A DNA stretch of 64,000 nucleotides. Source: Cytophagales bacterium. Lineage in GTDB: Bacteria > Bacteroidota > Bacteroidia > Cytophagales > Cyclobacteriaceae. Below, in pieces: positions 59,995-64,000 of the stretch (positions are counted from its first letter, which is position 1; each line of letters begins with the position of its first letter). The stretch covers positions 1 through 64,000 of the forward strand of contig JAAFHY010000006.1 of NCBI GenBank assembly GCA_013298505.1, written 5' to 3'. Under the pieces are notes generated by a model. The model was not told the origin of the DNA. It saw only the letters and a program-made list of their open reading frames with translations, and searched no databases. A program made the translations under genes and the position numbers.

Positions 59995-60738
59995 ATGAAG
60001 GTGGCCCTGATTGATGATGAAGATGACGCACGCTACACGCTTCGCAATTTGTTGTTGCAAGAAGATTCAAGATTCAACATTCACGAAGCGACCAGCGTGG
60101 CCACTGGCTTGGAACTAATTGATAAACAGAAGCCCGACCTTGTTTTTCTGGATGTAATGATGCCTGATGGTACCGGGTTCGATTTGTTAAAACAGCTTCC
60201 AGCCATTGATTTCAAACTCGTCATCGTTAGTGGTCACCACGAATTTGCCTTACAAGCCTTTCGCTTTAGCGCCATTGATTATTTGGTGAAGCCCGTAGAT
60301 CAAGATGAATTGCACGAAACGCTTTCGCGGATTCGATCTTCAACTGCACAGCCATGGCAGCAAATAATGGACGTGCTGAAGCAAAGTATTCAACCTACAA
60401 AAGAAACCGATCGTAAGATTGTGTTGAAGGATATGAATGCAGTATACGTGGTATCGGTTAGTTCCATCATTCGCTGTGAGGCATCTGACAATTACACGAC
60501 TTTTTATTTAACAGATCAATTACCAATTATCATTTCACGTCCACTGAAAGAGTACGAAGAGTTGTTAACTCCTTTGCAATTCTTTCGCGCCCATCAAAGT
60601 CATTTAATCAACATGAATCACCTGCAGCAATTCAACAAGCGCGAGGGTGGCAGCATTAAAATGAAAGACGGCAGCGAAGTGCCTGTTTCATCGCGAAAGC
60701 GGGAAGCTATTTTGAGCGAACTCTCAAAGCTTAGGTAA
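59995..60738 (+). CDS. LytTR-family response regulator
   Basis: The protein has 247 residues. The receiver has the acidic pocket LIDDEDDAR, phosphoacceptor D53 in VFLDVMMPDGTGF, and the Lys in SAIDYLVKPVDQ. The C-terminal LytTR DNA-binding domain runs from about 140 (IIRCEASDNYTTFYL, FFRAHQSHLINMNHLQQF, GSEVPVSSRKREAIL). It is the cognate partner of the kinase encoded immediately upstream. LytTR proteins bind paired short repeats. A terminator follows, so it ends the operon. Confidence 0.93.
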   Translation: MKVALIDDEDDARYTLRNLLLQEDSRFNIHEATSVATGLELIDKQKPDLVFLDVMMPDGTGFDLLKQLPAIDFKLVIVSGHHEFALQAFRFSAIDYLVKPVDQDELHETLSRIRSSTAQPWQQIMDVLKQSIQPTKETDRKIVLKDMNAVYVVSVSSIIRCEASDNYTTFYLTDQLPIIISRPLKEYEELLTPLQFFRAHQSHLINMNHLQQFNKREGGSIKMKDGSEVPVSSRKREAILSELSKLR

Positions 60739-60819
60739 CCAACCATCTAATTTCCAATTCTCACGATTTTCAAAGAGATCGCGTGTGTTGATCATCTTTT
60801 TTGTTTAGAAGAGTATCTA

Positions 60820-60849
60820 GGGTTACTGCAAAACAGTAACCCTTTTTTT
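60820..60849 (+). terminator. Rho-independent terminator after the two-component pair
   Basis: A perfect 9-bp stem GGGTTACTG/CAGTAACCC with a CAAAA loop is followed by seven T. It lies 81 nt after the LytTR stop. Confidence 0.9.
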
Positions 60850-60986
60850 ATTCATTAAATCTCACGGTTACTCAGCAAATTCTCATGGCAGCCAAGCGAA
60901 TACTCATGTCCTAGCCAAAGATGGTTGTGGATGATGATTTTTGGTGATTCACATGCAATTATTAAAATATACTTAAACATAACTTT

Positions 60987-61604
60987 ATGATTCAAAGAAC
61001 TGTCCGACTCGTATTTTTTGTTGCGCTTTTTGCTTTAGCCGGTGCTTGTAGTGAAGATAAAACACCTGCTCCACTTGGGCCTATCATCAAAGTAAAAGGA
61101 ACCAATTTCTCCGTTTCCCTCAAAAATGTAAATCTTTATTGGATTGGCACGAACTCATTTGCTCACAATACTGGGCCAATGATCTATTCCCGAACTTATG
61201 CCTTAACAGATGGCACCCCAGCAGAGGGTGGAGACCTAGAGGATATTACTGGTTATGAAAACGCAACCTATCATGCCCTCATATACTTGGCCGATTTCAA
61301 TCAGAATTTCACCATCGGCAATTTTCAGCAAGGCATAGGCTGGAATGAGTTACCCGTTAACACCAAGTATGGCATATTCATATTTGAGACTGGAGAAGGG
61401 AACAATCGCGTCTACATTGATACACGTGATACACGCAACGAATTTTTTAAAGTAACGGGTGGCGGCAACAATAGCCAAGTGCTGAAGTTCGAATTTGATG
61501 GTACCCTTGGCTACAGTCGGTACGATGCACAAGGGAACCAAACTTCATCTGATGAAAATGTGATCATTTCGTTTACGGCCACCGTGGAAGATATACGTCC
61601 TTAA
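60987..61604 (+). CDS. Lipoprotein of unknown function
   Basis: The protein has 205 residues with a lipobox LAGAC (Cys21), and so is a lipoprotein. The mature part is mostly beta (IKVKGTNFSVSLKNVNLYWIG, YENATYHALIYLADFNQNFTIGNF, VLKFEFDGTLGYSRYD, ENVIISFTATVEDIRP). No named domain is recognised. It stands between the two-component pair and the large FG-GAP protein gene, 53 nt before the latter, so it may be co-expressed with it. The function is unknown. Confidence 0.75.
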   Translation: MIQRTVRLVFFVALFALAGACSEDKTPAPLGPIIKVKGTNFSVSLKNVNLYWIGTNSFAHNTGPMIYSRTYALTDGTPAEGGDLEDITGYENATYHALIYLADFNQNFTIGNFQQGIGWNELPVNTKYGIFIFETGEGNNRVYIDTRDTRNEFFKVTGGGNNSQVLKFEFDGTLGYSRYDAQGNQTSSDENVIISFTATVEDIRP

Positions 61605-61657
61605 CACCACTATTTTTTGATAATTCTAAATCACTCTCACAACCAAACCGCAATTGA

Positions 61658-64000
61658 ATGAAAACACGTTTACTGCTTGTTGCCGCACTACTATTTACCT
61701 CATGCCTTGTCTGGAGCCAGCCAACAATTACATCTTTTACACCAGCCAGTGGCCCGGTAGGTACCGCTGTTACTATTGTAGGAACAAACTTTAGTGCAAC
61801 CGCTGCTAATAATATAGTTTACTTCGGTGCGGTTCGTGCTTCCGTTACAGCGGCAACCACTACTCAGTTAACGGTTACTGTACCCAGTGGAGCAATGTAT
61901 CAACTCATCTCAGTAACGGTTAGTGGATTGAAAGATTATTCTGCGAGTCCTTTTGTGGTATCTTTTGGTAGTTCTGGAATAAGCACTTCATCGTTTGCTG
62001 CGCGGGTGAGTTTTACTACAGGAGCCGATCCAGCCTATGTTGCGTTGGGCGATTTGGATGGTGATGGAAAAATTGATGTTGCTACACCGAACAATGCAAG
62101 TATTACAAACACTTCTATCTTTAGAAATCTGAGCACTGGGCCAGGCTCTCTGTCTTTCACAACCAAAACAGATATCACCAATGGATCAAACCCAATTGCA
62201 GCATTTATTGGAGACATAGATGGAGATGGGTTGCCCGATTTAGTTGTGGCCAATACAGGATCTGCCAGTTATTCTATTTTTAGAAATACAAGCACATCAG
62301 GTACAATTTCCTTTGCCGCTAAAGTAGATATCACAGGAGCGGGCACAAACCCTTATGACGTTAGCATTGGTGATATCGATGGAGACGGAAAAGCAGATTT
62401 AGTGGTTGCAAACTACTTGGCTAACGGTATTTCAGTTTACCGAAATACAGGAGCCGTTGGTACAATATCATTTGCTGCTAAAGTAGATTATTCAACAGTA
62501 GATTCTCCCTTGTCTGTTTCTCTTAACGACTTGGATGGAGACGGGAAGTTAGACATAGCCGTTGCGGGCTTTTTAAATACAAATACGCTATCGCTATTCC
62601 GGAATACAAGCACACCAGGCACAGTTAGCCTTGCCAGTAGAATAGCGCTAACAACAGGGGTGGAACCTCGATCGGTTGCGGGTGGTGATTTGGACGGTGA
62701 TGGCAAAGCTGATTTGGCTGTCGCGAACGGGGGAAGTAATACCATGTCCATCTTTAGAAATACCAGCACTGTTGGCGCCCTATCGTTTGCTGCCAAGGTA
62801 GATGTTACTACAGGTACTGCGCCATTCTCTGTATCGTTGGGTGATATTGATGGCGATAGCAAAGTAGATTTAGCCGTTGCCAATTTCACATCAGGAACTG
62901 TTTCTGTTTTTAAGAATAATTCAACTTCTGGAAGTATTAGTCTGGCCAGCAAAGTTGACTTTACGTCAACTACTCAACCACGTTCAGTTTTTATTGCCGA
63001 TCAGGATGGTGATGGAAAAAATGATTTAACTACTGCCAACTTCGGCAGCGACAATTTTTCGGTATTTAGAAACACTACCCCATCAGCACAGACAATAACG
63101 TTTGGGGCATTGCCAACAAAAACATTTGGAGATGCTAATTTTACCCTAACGGCAACAGCATCCTCTGGATTGGCGGTTAGCTTTGGCAGCGATAACACGG
63201 CCGTTGCCAATGTTGTTGGAACTACTGTTCAAATTCTGGGTGTAGGAACCTGTAATATTGTTGCTACACAAGCTGGGAATTCAAGTTTCAGCCCTGCGCC
63301 AAACGTCTTGCAGCCACTGGTAGTCAACAAGGCTAATCAAACGATTACGTTTGGGGCATTAGTAACCAAAAATATAGGCGATGCTGCTTTTGCGTTAACG
63401 GCATCTTCGAATTCAACGTTGCCAATATCCTATGCAAGCAGCAATACGGCAGTGGCAACCGTTTCAGGCAGTACAGTAACAATTGTCGGTGGAGGTTCTA
63501 CCACCATCACCGCATCGCAAGCGGGCAATACCAACTATAACCCAGCAACCAATGTTCAGCAAACCTTAACGGTTAATAAGGGAAACCAAACGATTACTTT
63601 TGGTAGCATTCCTGTAAAAGTGTTTGGTGATCCTGCTTTTGCGCTTTCAGCAGCCGCTAGCTCAGGATTAACCGTGAGCTATTCAAGTAGCAACATCAGT
63701 GTTGCCACGGTGACGGGTTCTACTGTTACAATCATTGGTGTTGGCACCACTACGATTACAGCATCGCAAGCAGGTGATGCAAACTACAATGCAGCAACTA
63801 ATGTGCAGCAAACCCTTACCGTTAGTAAGGCCAATCAAACCATTACTTTTAATGCTCTATCTACTAAAACATTTGGTGATGCAGCGTTCACGTTAGGCGC
63901 GACTTCCTCGGCTGGGTTAACCGTAACTTATGCAAGCAGTAATACAGCAGTTGCAACCATTTCGGGTAATACGGTAACCATTGTTGGAGCTGGTGCTACC
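61658..64000 (+). CDS. Large secreted FG-GAP and Ig-like repeat protein (partial)
   Basis: The frame is open from the ATG at 61658 to the window end (781 codons seen). A signal peptide (MKTRLLLVAALLFTSCLVWSQ) is followed by an IPT/TIG domain (ITSFTPASGPVGTAVTIVGTNF), then seven FG-GAP/VCBS-type units with DxDGDGxxD (such as LGDLDGDGKIDVATPN), the pattern of integrin-like calcium-binding propellers, then 83-residue repeats beginning QTITFG. Three are complete and a fourth is cut off. It is probably exported to the cell surface by T9SS, but its C-terminus lies outside the window. Confidence 0.85.
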   Translation, partial: MKTRLLLVAALLFTSCLVWSQPTITSFTPASGPVGTAVTIVGTNFSATAANNIVYFGAVRASVTAATTTQLTVTVPSGAMYQLISVTVSGLKDYSASPFVVSFGSSGISTSSFAARVSFTTGADPAYVALGDLDGDGKIDVATPNNASITNTSIFRNLSTGPGSLSFTTKTDITNGSNPIAAFIGDIDGDGLPDLVVANTGSASYSIFRNTSTSGTISFAAKVDITGAGTNPYDVSIGDIDGDGKADLVVANYLANGISVYRNTGAVGTISFAAKVDYSTVDSPLSVSLNDLDGDGKLDIAVAGFLNTNTLSLFRNTSTPGTVSLASRIALTTGVEPRSVAGGDLDGDGKADLAVANGGSNTMSIFRNTSTVGALSFAAKVDVTTGTAPFSVSLGDIDGDSKVDLAVANFTSGTVSVFKNNSTSGSISLASKVDFTSTTQPRSVFIADQDGDGKNDLTTANFGSDNFSVFRNTTPSAQTITFGALPTKTFGDANFTLTATASSGLAVSFGSDNTAVANVVGTTVQILGVGTCNIVATQAGNSSFSPAPNVLQPLVVNKANQTITFGALVTKNIGDAAFALTASSNSTLPISYASSNTAVATVSGSTVTIVGGGSTTITASQAGNTNYNPATNVQQTLTVNKGNQTITFGSIPVKVFGDPAFALSAAASSGLTVSYSSSNISVATVTGSTVTIIGVGTTTITASQAGDANYNAATNVQQTLTVSKANQTITFNALSTKTFGDAAFTLGATSSAGLTVTYASSNTAVATISGNTVTIVGAGAT
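63089..64000 (+). repeat. Tandem 249-bp (83-residue) coding repeats
   Basis: Repeat units start at 63089, 63338, 63587 and 63836, exactly 249 bp apart; the fourth is cut by the window end. Each begins QTITF and, in units 2 and 3, ends NVQQTLTV. The exact length conservation suggests recent expansion or homogenisation by recombination. Confidence 0.85.

Noticed and set aside
62035-63210. Minus-strand frames inside the FG-GAP protein gene
   Set aside because: They are shadows of repeats in the opposite frame; the plus-strand frame has a signal peptide and clear domains.
1-64000. CRISPR array, insertion sequence with intact transposase, or prophage
   Set aside because: No regularly spaced short repeats, complete transposase, integrase or phage structural gene was seen. 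The only transposase-like sequence is the zinc ribbon of the 7TM receptor.

Overview
The window is a piece of a Bacteroidota chromosome, most likely order Cytophagales. The signs are a SusC/SusD pair, many lipoproteins with Bacteroidota-type lipoboxes, 7TM-DISM and LytS/LytTR signalling proteins, a bacilliredoxin-like YtxJ, MnmD without its MnmC partner domain, almost no Shine-Dalgarno sequences, and a possible TAnnTTTG promoter. The genus cannot be fixed from the sequence alone. Nearly everything looks chromosomal. The only accessory pieces are a toxin-antitoxin operon, one ORF6N gene and dispersed palindromic repeats.

Region 1 (1-13,950) opens with the 3' end of a penicillin-acylase-family gene. 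A glycan-utilisation locus follows: two GH144 enzymes, a GH3 beta-glucosidase, SusC, SusD and a LamG lipoprotein. GH144 plus GH3 points to beta-1,2-glucan (sophoro-oligosaccharides) as substrate. The only regulator-like gene in the locus is a 7TM-DISM receptor whose C-terminus is a zinc ribbon and HTH of the IS1595 transposase type. It lies directly upstream of susC, and the gap between them holds two near-identical direct repeats around a palindrome.

Region 2 (13,950-26,600, mostly minus strand) is metabolic and structural. It contains a deoC-aldehyde dehydrogenase pair, a small secreted protein whose start codon lies in a terminator-like hairpin, a nuclease homologue with altered catalytic positions, a 1156-residue TPR protein, and two tiny paralogous membrane proteins of 34 and 39 residues. 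DUF2520, a CoA-transferase, a cysteine desulfurase and a phosphohexomutase (GlmM type) follow.

Region 3 (26,800-33,900) has mazG, a three-gene hipB-hipS-hipT-like operon preceded by three identical-type operators spaced exactly 61 bp apart, then ruvX, def, an aminotransferase, a flotillin-like protein and tRNA-Ser(TGA). Region 4 (33,900-50,500) carries an Ig-like surface protein, an alkyltransferase-like protein, threonine aldolase, DUF3667, rarA, a VWA-like membrane protein, a Tat-exported SOD, a 2OG oxygenase, chrA, two tandem tonB genes, an osmC/ytxJ pair and a secreted basic protein with seven Gly-rich repeats.

Region 5 (50,500-64,000) contains a fused 2-oxoacid dehydrogenase E1, a fatty-acid desaturase that strongly resembles eukaryotic sphingolipid delta-4 desaturases, an M16 peptidase, ispF-mnmD, an NFU scaffold, a LytS/LytTR two-component pair, and the 5' part of a large FG-GAP and 83-residue-repeat surface protein that runs off the window.

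Palindromic elements recur across the window. Three of them lie in frame inside conserved genes (phosphohexomutase, aminotransferase, E1 dehydrogenase). All identifications come from reading motifs and from remembered family features; no database search was made.
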